Assembly (NCBI GenBank): GCA_955652395.1
Contig: CATPBJ010000083.1
Coordinates: 1-40,660, forward strand
DNA: 40,660 nucleotides
Direction of reading: 5' to 3'
Source: an uncultured Terriglobales bacterium
Lineage (GTDB): Bacteria > Acidobacteriota > Terriglobia > Terriglobales > Acidobacteriaceae
Position 1 is the stretch's first letter, and every line of letters starts with the position of its first letter. Position numbers and translations under genes: made by a program. Of this stretch, positions 25,382-33,517 are shown piece by piece. The notes under the pieces were generated by a model, which had not been told where the DNA came from, made no database searches, and was given only the letters and a program-made list of their open reading frames with translations.

Positions 25382-25990
25382 CTAATGAACATGGCCATTG
25401 CCGCCGGCCTTCTGACGCACCCGGACTGTCCGCCGTAAATTCGGCAAAATCGCCTCGAAGTAAGAGATGACGGCTCGCATGCGCTCGGCTTCCGATTTCA
25501 GTCCCAGCAGGGTCTGCTTGAAATCGAGATCGAGTGGCAGCGGCCCGACCAGATTGAAAGAGAGCTGCGGGTTTCCGATCTCGGAAGGGTCGGTGGAAGC
25601 AGAGCCGGCCAGTCCCATAATCTCTCCTTGCAACTTCACCGCCTGGGCAATTTCTTCCGCGGTCGCCTTGTCCGGTTCGTCCTGCAGGTAGAGTACCTCC
25701 GCCTGCAGAAACGACCGCTCCTGGTTGACCTGCATGACCTCAAAACGCTCGCGCCCTTCGGTCACGATATCCATACGCCCGTCAGGATATTTCCTGGTAA
25801 CGGTGATAATCTCTGCTGTGCAGCCGATCTCAGCGACTCCCTCCTCTTTGGCCCGGACGACGCCAAACGATATCTTCCGGTCCAGACATTCGGAGATCAT
25901 CTCCCTGTAGCGCGGCTCGAAAATGTGCAGGGGTAGCGGACTGCTCGGGAAGAGCACCAAATCCAGCGGGAACAGCGGGAGAAGGCTCAC
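25382..25990 (-). CDS. LON substrate-binding domain protein
   Basis: The 202-aa protein is a stand-alone LON N-terminal (PUA-like) domain. It opens with LLPLFPLDLVLFPSSPLPLHIFEPRYREM, the classic start of this domain, continues with GRERFEVMQ and ends with a helical bundle (about 110-190). There is no AAA+ or Ser-Lys protease part, so it may bind unfolded proteins or act as an adaptor; the biochemical role of such stand-alone proteins is not established. Translation starts at GTG 25990, with GGAG five bases upstream. The gene is 87 bp downstream of the AAA+ gene on the same strand and could be part of the same transcript. Confidence 0.85.
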   Translation of the reverse strand: MSLLPLFPLDLVLFPSSPLPLHIFEPRYREMISECLDRKISFGVVRAKEEGVAEIGCTAEIITVTRKYPDGRMDIVTEGRERFEVMQVNQERSFLQAEVLYLQDEPDKATAEEIAQAVKLQGEIMGLAGSASTDPSEIGNPQLSFNLVGPLPLDLDFKQTLLGLKSEAERMRAVISYFEAILPNLRRTVRVRQKAGGNGHVH

Positions 25991-26076
25991 GAAAACTCCA
26001 GCATTATCACGGCGCGGATGATTTCTCGATTGTACCCTGTACTTGATTCGACATCATCGGGAGAATATGGCTCGGC

Positions 26077-26883
26077 ATGAATTCCAGCAAGATAGACGTT
26101 TCCGGGAAAGTAGTTGTGATCACCGGCGCTTCGATGGGCATCGGAGAAGCGATCGCCAAACTGTTTGCGGATGAGGGCGCCAGGGTCGTGCTGCTCTCGC
26201 GCGATGCCGGACGCGCCGAAGCTGCTCGCGGGCGCGTGGGGCACACCGAAAACACAATGGCGCTCTCCTGCGACGTTCGCAACCACGAAGAGATCGACCG
26301 CGTCGTCAGCCTTACCCTGCACCACTTTCAACGCATCGATCTCTGGATCAATAACGCCGGACACGGACTCATGGATACGGTCGCTCACGTGGACATGACT
26401 GCCTGCCGCGAAACCTTCGACACCAATTTCTTCGGCACGGTGGCCTGCATGCAGGCTGCGCTGGCCGTTATGAAGCAACAAGGAGCGGGAGCGATTATCA
26501 ATATCTCGAGCGTCGCAGGCCACATTCCGCTTCCCTTTCACGCAGTCTACAGCGCCACCAAATTCGCGATGAACGCTTTCGGCAAGGCGGCAAACGTAGA
26601 ACTCAAGGGCTCGGGCATTCATGTAATGACGGTGTGTCCGGGATACGTGAGAACCGATTTCAGCGCCAATGCCATTCAGGGGAGGGAGGCTAAGACGGTA
26701 AGGCCTTCCTCGGTCCGCGGAATCAGCGCTCAGCGTGTGGCCCGCGCTGTGCTCCGTGGCTATCTGAAGCGGAAGACGGAAGTAGTCGTTCCGTGGACCA
26801 TGCATCCAGCCATCAAGGTCTATCAGTTATTTCCCGGCCTGGTGGAACGAACGATGATAAAAATGTCGCGGCGAGTAGATTAA
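26077..26883 (+). CDS. Short-chain dehydrogenase/reductase (intact)
   Basis: This 268-aa classical SDR has the cofactor loop TGASMGIG (about residues 16-23), the NNAG motif at 92-95, and the catalytic set S144/S145, Y158 and K162 (Y-x3-K). The C-terminus from about 225 extends with hydrophobic and basic residues (WTMHPAIKVYQLFPGLVERTMIKMSRR), a form seen in membrane-associated SDRs of lipid or sterol-like substrates. NADP is likely from the Arg after the second strand, but the substrate is unknown. The gene is divergent from the LON gene. Two other SDR genes within 4.5 kb downstream are broken. Confidence 0.9.
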   Translation: MNSSKIDVSGKVVVITGASMGIGEAIAKLFADEGARVVLLSRDAGRAEAARGRVGHTENTMALSCDVRNHEEIDRVVSLTLHHFQRIDLWINNAGHGLMDTVAHVDMTACRETFDTNFFGTVACMQAALAVMKQQGAGAIINISSVAGHIPLPFHAVYSATKFAMNAFGKAANVELKGSGIHVMTVCPGYVRTDFSANAIQGREAKTVRPSSVRGISAQRVARAVLRGYLKRKTEVVVPWTMHPAIKVYQLFPGLVERTMIKMSRRVD

Positions 26884-26901
26884 GAGAGACGGCTGCTCGG
26901 G

Positions 26902-27210
26902 CTATCCCAGTTCGGCCAGCATGCCTTCCATTTCCGACTGGGTGTGGCTGTTGCCGGTTTTCTTCGCAGAAGCAATACCGTCGGCCAGCATCTTCCGGGC
27001 TTCTGATATACGCTCGGCTTTGGCCAGCGCCTGAGCGGCCATGAAGTAGCCCGCGGTGTAGTCGGGATGGGTCGCCAACAGCTTGCCAAACTCTTCCAGC
27101 GCCCGTTCGACTTCTCCAGAGTTCGAATACTCCATTGCTAGACCATAGCGGGCGAAGGCATCCGTGGGATGCTGCGAGAGGACTTCGGTAAGCAATGCAA
27201 TGCGGTCCAT
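26902..27210 (-). CDS. Small TPR protein
   Basis: The 102-aa cytoplasmic protein consists of two to three tetratricopeptide units (AFARYGLAMEYSNSGEVERALEEFGKLLATHPDY, then GYFMAAQALAKAERISEARKML) with a short tail. No signal peptide or catalytic motif is present. TPR modules mediate protein contacts; the partner is unknown. It converges on the SDR gene with a 18-bp gap between stops. Confidence 0.8.
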   Translation of the reverse strand: MDRIALLTEVLSQHPTDAFARYGLAMEYSNSGEVERALEEFGKLLATHPDYTAGYFMAAQALAKAERISEARKMLADGIASAKKTGNSHTQSEMEGMLAELG

Positions 27211-27299
27211 AAAATAGCTTTTGGTTTTAGCTCCAGGCTGCTAGCCCCACAAAATTCAATACGAGATTACTACAACCCGCACTGTCAGGATCATGTGGC

Positions 27300-27318
27300 C
27301 GCGGGCGACTCGCCCGCG
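27300..27318. repeat. GCGGGCGACTCGCCCGC hairpin
   Basis: CGCGGGCGA (27300-27308) and TCGCCCGCG (27310-27318) form a perfect 19-nt palindrome with a one-base centre. It is followed at about 27365 by a second small hairpin (GCTGGC-GA-GCCAGC). It resembles REP-type elements and sits 110 bases before the next gene. Confidence 0.6.
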
Positions 27319-27427
27319 AAAAGCATTCGCCGCCACGAAGTCGCACAGCGTGCCGTCGCTTTCAGAGCTGGCGAGCCAGCAGCCGTATGGGTACAATGAC
27401 CAACACCCCACAAAAGGAGAACCAGAC

Positions 27428-27874
27428 TTGGCGTGCCCATTCTTCATGCCGGTGGAGAAATTGAACGGGGCCTGGCTGCACCCCACACGCTTGCCCTTGG
27501 GCAGTGGATGGGATGGCCATTGTTCCGCCCCCGGCCATGAAGGTGCCCGGCCCTCCGAACAGGAGCTGCACGAATTCTGCAATCTGGGATATGCGGCGAA
27601 ATGTTCGCGCCTGCCGGTCGAGCGCGATTGCGACGCGGTCCGCTTCTCGGTTGCCCGCGATCAGGGTTCGCGACTGCTTCTGTGGTTTGTATGTGAGACT
27701 GGTCATCGCCCAGCAAAACACGGCACGCTTGAATACGATGTCGATCGGCACGAGTGGCTCTCCTCGCACTCCGACGCGCGCATCCAGAAAATGCTGGAAT
27801 GTTACGTCCAGACCTATTTACAGCGTAGAATTCAGTCCCCCGCGACAGATTCATTGGTCAGCGAAACCTCATGA
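27428..27874 (+). CDS. Conserved-looking cysteine-rich protein, function unknown
   Basis: I do not recognise a named family. The frame is open from 27293, but a TTG at 27428 with GGAG eight bases upstream gives a 148-aa protein starting MACPFFMPVEKL. This start removes a stretch encoded by repeat DNA. Cys residues lie at 3, 32, 51, 59, 68, 89 and 125, in contexts ACPFF, GHCSAPGHEG, EFCNLGYAAKCSRLP; four of them (3, 32, 51, 59) could bind an iron-sulfur cluster or zinc. The middle is a compact beta segment (RLLLWFVCETGHRPAKHGTLEYD) and the C-terminus is helical. The stop codon overlaps the start of the thioesterase gene by four bases (ATGA), showing translational coupling. The pairing suggests a shared role in acyl-CoA metabolism, but this is inference. 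Confidence 0.7.
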   Translation: MACPFFMPVEKLNGAWLHPTRLPLGSGWDGHCSAPGHEGARPSEQELHEFCNLGYAAKCSRLPVERDCDAVRFSVARDQGSRLLLWFVCETGHRPAKHGTLEYDVDRHEWLSSHSDARIQKMLECYVQTYLQRRIQSPATDSLVSETS

Positions 27875-28377
27875 TTCAGAGCGAAGATCTCGCCTTGCCC
27901 CGGCCCGTCCGGGACTCGCAGTCAGAGATGGCCGAAATTGTGTTGCCCAACGACTCGAACGTGCTGGGCGCCCTGCTGGGTGGACGCCTGATGCACTGGA
28001 TTGACCTTGCCGCGGCCATGGCGGCGCACCGTCATTCGCGCAACTACGTGGTCACGGCTTCCATCGATCATCTTGACTTCAAGGTTCCGGTGCATGTGGG
28101 CGACCTGGTAATCCTGCGCTCCTCGGTGAATCGTGTGTACCGCACTTCGATGGAAGTCGGGGTGAAAGTCTGGGTGGAGAATTACATTCAGGATCATTGC
28201 GAGCACGTGAGCTCGGCCTACCTGACGTTTGTCGCCGTCGACGCCGCTGGCCGCCACCTCCCGGTTCCTCCTGTAGTTCCCGAAACCGATGAGCAGAGAC
28301 GCCGCTACGAGGATGCTGGACGCCGGCGTGAGATCAGGCGGCTCGAGATCGAACGCAAGCGTGCCGCTGGACGCTAG
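27871..28377 (+). CDS. Acyl-CoA thioesterase (YciA/BACH type hotdog)
   Basis: The 168-aa protein is a single hotdog-fold domain. It hydrolyses acyl-CoA to free acid and CoA in the cytoplasm. Motifs seen: NVLGALLGGRLMHWIDLAAAMAA (the active-site helix, with Asp at about residue 45), SIDHLDFKVPVHVGDLVILRSSVNRV (strand pair of the BACH/YciA family) and ASSAYLTFVAVD-like last strand. The basic C-terminal tail (RRREIRRLEIERKRAAGR) is usual. The start overlaps the upstream Cys-rich gene by ATGA. Chain-length specificity cannot be told. The thioesterase and the thiolase at 39.3 kb both belong to CoA metabolism but are far apart. Confidence 0.88.
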   Translation: MIQSEDLALPRPVRDSQSEMAEIVLPNDSNVLGALLGGRLMHWIDLAAAMAAHRHSRNYVVTASIDHLDFKVPVHVGDLVILRSSVNRVYRTSMEVGVKVWVENYIQDHCEHVSSAYLTFVAVDAAGRHLPVPPVVPETDEQRRRYEDAGRRREIRRLEIERKRAAGR

Positions 28378-28427
28378 CCGACGCCTTTGCAACCATTTCC
28401 GTTTCGCCCCCAGACAAGTTTTCCCTT

Positions 28428-28775
28428 ATGAACCCTCGCCTAAAAGACAAGATAGCGATTGTGACCGGCGCCGGCAGCGGGATCGGCCGCGCTTGTGCTC
28501 TCGCTCTAGTCCGCGAGGGCGCCCACATCGCTCTGATCGGCCGCCGCAAAGACCGGCTTGAAGACGTGGCCCGCAAAGCGGGCGGATCAGCGATTGCCTT
28601 GGCTGCCGACGTATCGAGGCGGGATGAGGTCGAACGGGTCCTCGAAGAAACGGAGAGGGTTTTCGGCGGAGTCAATGTCTTGGTCAACAACGCTGGAATT
28701 CTTCACGCCGGCACAATTCGAACGAGGTTTCATCGGGATCACAGGTCGTTGCGCATCTGTATAATCGATGATTAG
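28428..28775 (+). pseudogene. 3'-truncated short-chain dehydrogenase
   Basis: The frame reads as a normal SDR for about 95 residues: MNPRLKDKIAIVTGAGSGIG (cofactor loop at about 13-20) and VNVLVNNAGILHAGT (NNAG at about 87-90). After this it runs into about 20 unrelated residues and stops at 28773-28775. The catalytic Ser-Tyr-Lys half of the enzyme is missing, so it cannot be active. The junction at about 28715 is immediately followed by sequence upstream of the mrp gene, as if a deletion brought the mrp promoter region next to the SDR fragment. Confidence 0.82.
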
Positions 28776-28809
28776 GCCAGCAGAACTGCCGACCTGAAAA
28801 GGTGATTCT

Positions 28810-29667
28810 TTGAGCACTCCTCTTCCTCCGCGATCCGGCCAGCAACCGCAACCGCCATCCCCGCAGCCGCTACCCGGTGTGGGCGCAATCATCGCCGTTG
28901 GTTCCGGCAAGGGCGGCGTGGGAAAAACGACGCTCGCGGTCAATCTTGCCATCGTTCTATCCAAGCTGGGACACAAGGTGGGTCTGCTCGACGCCGATGT
29001 CTACGGTCCCAACGTGCCGTTGATGCTGGGCATCAACGCGCAGCCCAAGGTGCTCGGTGACAACCGCATTGAGCCACTCGAAGCCCACGGCCTCAAGGTC
29101 ATTTCGGTAGGGTTTTTGAATCCCGGTGACAAGCCCCTGATCTGGCGCGGTCCCATGCTGCATTCCATCATCAAGCAGTTCCTGGGCTCGGTGGTGTGGG
29201 GAGAGCTCGACTACCTGGTCGTGGATTTGCCTCCGGGCACGGGAGACGTCGCCCTGTCATTGATTCAGACCGTTCCCCTCACCGGCGCGATCGTGGTTTC
29301 CACGCCCTCCGATGTTTCACTGCAGGATGCGCGCAAGGCCATCGAAATGTTCCGCCAGATGAAGGTGGACCTGGTGGGCATGGTCGAGAACATGAGCTAC
29401 TTCGTATGCCCGCACTGCAATCATCAGACCGACATCTTCTCGCGTGGCGGCACGGAGAAAACAGCGGCACAGTTTGGAGTCTCCTACCTGGGCGCAGTCC
29501 AGCTCGATCCCGACATCCGCAAAGCCAGCGACAGTGGCCAACCTACGGTGCTCGCCGGAGAAGGCTCGGCTTCCGGCAAATCCCTCTACGACTTCGCCCG
29601 CAAGGTCGTGACACGAGTGGATGAGATCAAGGCCAACGCCGGCGAGAGCGTGATCCAGATTCAGTAG
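28810..29667 (+). CDS. mrp: Mrp/ApbC family iron-sulfur carrier ATPase
   Basis: The 285-aa P-loop protein has the deviant Walker A of the Mrp/MinD group, GSGKGGVGKTT at 31-41 (signature Lys K34), the switch region DADVYGPNVP at 61-70, Walker B-like LVVDLPPGTGD at about 136-146, and the cluster-binding C200-x2-C203 pair (YFVCPHCNHQ) near the C-terminus. Mrp/ApbC proteins carry and deliver 4Fe-4S clusters. It lacks the N-terminal DUF59 domain found in some relatives and instead has a Pro-rich leader of about 25 residues. It starts at TTG 28810 with AAGGTGA upstream; a TGTATAAT-like -10 lies near 28757. The gene stands between a truncated and a decayed SDR. Confidence 0.93.
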   Translation: MSTPLPPRSGQQPQPPSPQPLPGVGAIIAVGSGKGGVGKTTLAVNLAIVLSKLGHKVGLLDADVYGPNVPLMLGINAQPKVLGDNRIEPLEAHGLKVISVGFLNPGDKPLIWRGPMLHSIIKQFLGSVVWGELDYLVVDLPPGTGDVALSLIQTVPLTGAIVVSTPSDVSLQDARKAIEMFRQMKVDLVGMVENMSYFVCPHCNHQTDIFSRGGTEKTAAQFGVSYLGAVQLDPDIRKASDSGQPTVLAGEGSASGKSLYDFARKVVTRVDEIKANAGESVIQIQ

Positions 29668-29698
29668 CACTCCTTTTCCGCGACGCATCTTGGCGAAA

Positions 29699-30388
<690 letters not shown>

Positions 30389-30433
30389 GATCCTTCTCCC
30401 GTCGTCCGACTTGAGCAGTGAGTGATAGCGCTA

Positions 30434-31711
30434 TTATTTCCCGAACCTCTGTAGCGTGAACAGTGCACCCGGGTCGTTGCCCTCCATCACCAATCCAGCC
30501 ACCATCTCTCCCAGTGCCGGACCATGCTTGAACCCGTGCCCGGAGCCTCCACCCATCAGCCAGACATTGTCGTGCCTGGGATGGCGGTCGATGATGAAGT
30601 CATTGTCCGGAGTGTTTTCATACTGGCAAACGCGTGACTCAAGCAGCGGAGCATCTTTCAAAGCGGGAAACCGGAATGCGATGTAATCGCGGATGGCTCT
30701 GAGGTTTTCAGCGCCGACGGTTCTTTCCCCCCAGGTGGGATCAAATTCAGGTCCGCGGGTATCGTCGGCGACTTTGAAGCCTCTCCCATGATTGCCGGGA
30801 ATGCCGTACAGGAACCGGTCGCGATGATCGGCCCACACCGGCAGCTTGCCCTCGGTGAATCGGTCATCTCCGGCGGGAGTGCCAAAGAAAAATACCTCCT
30901 GCTTAGTTGGCCGAATACGATGGCCAACGGCTTCGGGAAACAATGGTCCCAGCCAGGGCCCGCAGGCGAACACATACTGATCGGCATCAAGCTTCGAGCC
31001 ATCCGAAAGGGACAGGCTGTCCCACTTACCGTCGAGGCCGCGCGGAACCACCGCCACTTGCCTGTATTGGCCACCTTCCGCGAGGAATCCATCGAGCACG
31101 GCCTGGCATGCAGCCCGCGCCGTAAGAAACCCGCCTTCCGGCTCGTAGATTCCCCAATGCACTGCCTCCAGATTGATCTGCGGCCAGCGCGCCGCCATTT
31201 CCTGCACCGAGAGTTCCTGGTAAGCGATTCCGCCCTCACGCAGTAGCGGCAAAGACTCGCGTTCGAAATGGTCGTCGCCGGCGGTTACCATCCACAGTAC
31301 GCCGGTTTGGTGTAAGAGCTTCAGGTTCCATCGCTTCTCATGCTCTTTCCACAATTGCGTGGCCCGGGCCGCCATTTTTGTATAAGGCTGATTCGGACCA
31401 TAGGTTCCGCGGATCACGCGAGTCTCGCCACCCGAAGACGCGCGCGAGTTGCCCGGGCCCCAGGCGTCGACCAAAGTCACCCGCACACCACGACGTAGCA
31501 GATAGAGCGCGGTCCATCCGCCAAAAGCGCCTGCCCCGATCACAGCGACATGAGTGTTCGCCTTCACCTTTGCTTCGGACCGCCCGTCGTCCGACCGTTT
31601 GAGCATATTCGTAGAACTGAATTTCAGAAAAGGGAACCAGCTGCCAAGAGTCCTCAACCAGCCAACGGCAGCACAGACCTTCAACAACCATCGACGGGAG
31701 AACGAAACCAT
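30434..31711 (-). CDS. Sarcosine-oxidase-like FAD oxidoreductase with Tat-like signal
   Basis: The 425-aa flavoenzyme belongs to the D-amino-acid/sarcosine oxidase (DAO) superfamily. The N-terminus has a twin-arginine-like signal (FSRRWLLKVCAAVGWL), suggesting export of the folded protein. The FAD-binding motif HVAVIGAGAFGGWTALYLL carries G59-x-G61-x2-G64. Further monomeric-sarcosine-oxidase features are SSGGETRVIRGTYG (where MSOX has HHGDTRIIRH), K270 in PTKQEVFFF, and C362 in SRVCQYENTPDNDF, which matches the position of the covalent-flavin Cys. The C-terminal HDNVWLMGGGSGHGFKHGPALGE is the normal FAD-closing segment. The substrate is probably an N-methyl or other secondary amine. It is divergent from the heat-shock operon, sharing its control region. 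Confidence 0.85.
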   Translation of the reverse strand: MVSFSRRWLLKVCAAVGWLRTLGSWFPFLKFSSTNMLKRSDDGRSEAKVKANTHVAVIGAGAFGGWTALYLLRRGVRVTLVDAWGPGNSRASSGGETRVIRGTYGPNQPYTKMAARATQLWKEHEKRWNLKLLHQTGVLWMVTAGDDHFERESLPLLREGGIAYQELSVQEMAARWPQINLEAVHWGIYEPEGGFLTARAACQAVLDGFLAEGGQYRQVAVVPRGLDGKWDSLSLSDGSKLDADQYVFACGPWLGPLFPEAVGHRIRPTKQEVFFFGTPAGDDRFTEGKLPVWADHRDRFLYGIPGNHGRGFKVADDTRGPEFDPTWGERTVGAENLRAIRDYIAFRFPALKDAPLLESRVCQYENTPDNDFIIDRHPRHDNVWLMGGGSGHGFKHGPALGEMVAGLVMEGNDPGALFTLQRFGK

Positions 31712-31743
31712 AAGTCTTAACTGATGTTACATCCGGAAGGACA

Positions 31744-31770
31744 TTAGCATTCCGGCCCCTGGAGTGCTAA
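31744..31770. promoter_or_regulatory. CIRCE operator (HrcA binding site)
   Basis: TTAGCATTC (31744-31752), nine bases, then GAGTGCTAA (31762-31770) is the CIRCE element TTAGCACTC-N9-GAGTGCTAA with one mismatch in the left arm. It ends four bases before the -35 hexamer of hrcA and 90 bases before the hrcA start, and it also lies 33 bases from the start of the divergent oxidoreductase gene. HrcA bound here should repress the heat-shock operon. Confidence 0.95.
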
Positions 31771-31773
31771 TGC

Positions 31774-31802
31774 TTGACAGGTGCGGCAGCCCTTCCTAGA
31801 AT
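31774..31802 (+). promoter_or_regulatory. Sigma-70 promoter of the hrcA-grpE-dnaJ operon
   Basis: A perfect TTGACA (31774-31779) and TAGAAT (31797-31802), five of six matches, are 17 bases apart. This is a strong housekeeping promoter directly downstream of CIRCE, leaving about 50 bases of leader before hrcA. Confidence 0.92.
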
Positions 31803-31859
31803 CAGGAGTGGGAAATTGTTGGTGTCCCAATCTAAGCTTTTGGATTATAAGTACTTAAT

Positions 31860-32900
31860 ATGCCATCTGGCCCACCCATCGGGGACCGGGAACGCGAGAT
31901 TCTGACCGCCATCGTGGAGACCTTCATTGCCACCGGAGACCCGGTGGGGTCGCGTACGCTGGCTCGGTCAAACCGGGAAGGGCTGAGTCCTGCCACCATT
32001 CGTAACGTGATGGCTGACCTGGCAGACGCTGGCTACCTGGAGCAGCCCCACACGTCGGCCGGGCGTGTGCCCAGTTCCGAGGCGTATCGCTATTATGTAG
32101 AACAACTTACGGGGAAGGCCAGTCTTTCGCAGGAAGATCAGGGCATCATTCAGGATTCGCTGCATGGAGTTTCCGACGTGCAGGAATTCATGGAGCGTAC
32201 GTCCCACGTGCTCTCCTTAATCTCACACAATGTGGGCATCACGGTTGCCGTCGGCGGCCCGAAGAATGCGCTCGAGCACGTGTACTTTTCCAGGCTGGGA
32301 GACCAGAAGGTCTTAGCGGTGCTGGTGACCCGATCGGGCCTGGTGCGGGACCGGGTTCTGCGTCTCGACCTTCCCCAAGCTGACCTGGACGCGGCCGCAC
32401 ACTTCATCAATGACAATTTTCGGGGCTGGACCATGGAGGCGATGCGCGCCGAGCTCGCGCGCCGCCTGGAGCAGGAACGCAGTGAGTACGATCGGCTGAT
32501 GGCATCGCTCGATCAGCTCTATCGGCAAGGAGGCTTGGCCGCGGACGAAACCGCGCAAGTCGTTTTTGTCGAAGGAGCATCCAATCTGGTAACCGGCGAG
32601 CAGGACCGTCAACGTCTGCAAGAGTTGCTGCAAACCCTGGAAGAAAAGCAAAAGATCGTCGAATTGCTCGGAGCCTATCTCGACGCCAAGCAGGAAGCCG
32701 TCAGGGTAGTCATCGGGCTGGACGAAGCTTTGCCTTCGATGCGGAATTTTGTGCTGATCGGCGCGCCTGCCCGAGTGGGTCACGATGTAATGGGATCGCT
32801 GGCAGTCATCGGACCGACCCGCATCGACTACCAGCACACCATGACCGCGGTCTCTTACATCGCGCGCCTTTTCGACAAGATATTGAACGAGTCTGAGTGA
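31860..32900 (+). CDS. hrcA: Heat-inducible transcription repressor HrcA
   Basis: HrcA (346 aa, normal length) represses class I heat-shock genes by binding CIRCE and is kept active by GroEL. The N-terminal winged helix is clear: REREILTAIVETFIATGDPVGSRTLA (residues about 10-35) and LSPATIRNVMADLADAGYLEQPHTSAGRVPS, the family fingerprint. The C-terminal half holds the conserved GxxN-like dimer segment and the terminal GPTRIDYQHTMTAVSYIARLFDKIL. The gene follows its own CIRCE site, so it autoregulates. Its stop is seven bases before grpE. No Shine-Dalgarno sequence is visible before the ATG, so the start rests on homology of the first helix. Confidence 0.97.
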   Translation: MPSGPPIGDREREILTAIVETFIATGDPVGSRTLARSNREGLSPATIRNVMADLADAGYLEQPHTSAGRVPSSEAYRYYVEQLTGKASLSQEDQGIIQDSLHGVSDVQEFMERTSHVLSLISHNVGITVAVGGPKNALEHVYFSRLGDQKVLAVLVTRSGLVRDRVLRLDLPQADLDAAAHFINDNFRGWTMEAMRAELARRLEQERSEYDRLMASLDQLYRQGGLAADETAQVVFVEGASNLVTGEQDRQRLQELLQTLEEKQKIVELLGAYLDAKQEAVRVVIGLDEALPSMRNFVLIGAPARVGHDVMGSLAVIGPTRIDYQHTMTAVSYIARLFDKILNESE

Positions 32901-32907
32901 ACTTCAC

Positions 32908-33480
32908 ATGGCAAGAGGAAACGGAAAATCCGAAGGGAATCCGGTGGAATTGGATCCGGAGCACGAGTTGCCCGCGTCCGAAGATACACAAGACATTGCG
33001 AGTAGCTCCGTCAGCTCCGGGCAAGATGCCGAGCTTGACAAGCTGAAAACCGAGCGGGATTCGCTCATTGACCGCCTGGCTCGTCTGCAAGCCGAGTTCG
33101 AGAACGCGCGGAAACGCACCACCCGCGAGCAGCAGGAGTTCCGCGAATACGCCGTCGCCGACGCGCTGAAGGCGTTGCTGCCAACACTCGACAGCTTCGA
33201 GCGGGCATTGCAGACCAGCGCCTCGGACAAGTCAGAATTTCGCGGCGGAGTCGAACTCATCTACAAGCAACTGCAGGATGCGCTGGTCAAACTGGGACTG
33301 CGCCCCATCCCGGCAAAGGGTGAACCTTTTGATCCTCATCTTCACCAGGCCATCGAAATGGTGGACACCAAAGAAGCCGAGGATCATCATGTACTCGAAG
33401 AGTTGCAGCGCGGCTACAAGTTGAAAGATCGCCTGCTTCGCCCTTCGATGGTGCGGGTCGCACGTAACCCCAAGCACTGA
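32908..33480 (+). CDS. grpE: Nucleotide exchange factor GrpE
   Basis: GrpE (190 aa) releases ADP from DnaK in the chaperone cycle. The protein shows an acidic disordered start, a long coiled coil (about 43-90: DAELDKLKTERDSLIDRLARLQAEFENARKR) and the compact beta domain with the family signature (RPIPAKGEPFDPHLHQAIEMVDT, then LQRGYKLKDRLLRPSMVRVA). It is translated from ATG 32908, seven bases after hrcA, in the operon hrcA-grpE-dnaJ. dnaK is not in the window, so the DnaK partner must be encoded elsewhere. Confidence 0.97.
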   Translation: MARGNGKSEGNPVELDPEHELPASEDTQDIASSSVSSGQDAELDKLKTERDSLIDRLARLQAEFENARKRTTREQQEFREYAVADALKALLPTLDSFERALQTSASDKSEFRGGVELIYKQLQDALVKLGLRPIPAKGEPFDPHLHQAIEMVDTKEAEDHHVLEELQRGYKLKDRLLRPSMVRVARNPKH

Positions 33481-33489
33481 ACCCAGTGT

Positions 33490-33515
33490 GAGATCTGAAA
33501 GCGAGACCTGAAAGG
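33490..33515. repeat. AGATCTGAAA direct repeat between grpE and dnaJ
   Basis: AGATCTGAAA and AGACCTGAAA lie in direct tandem, separated by GCG, in the 37-bp gap. They resemble the ATCTGAAAT block at 2416-2459 and lead directly into the dnaJ start region. Confidence 0.45.
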
Positions 33516-33517
33516 AT

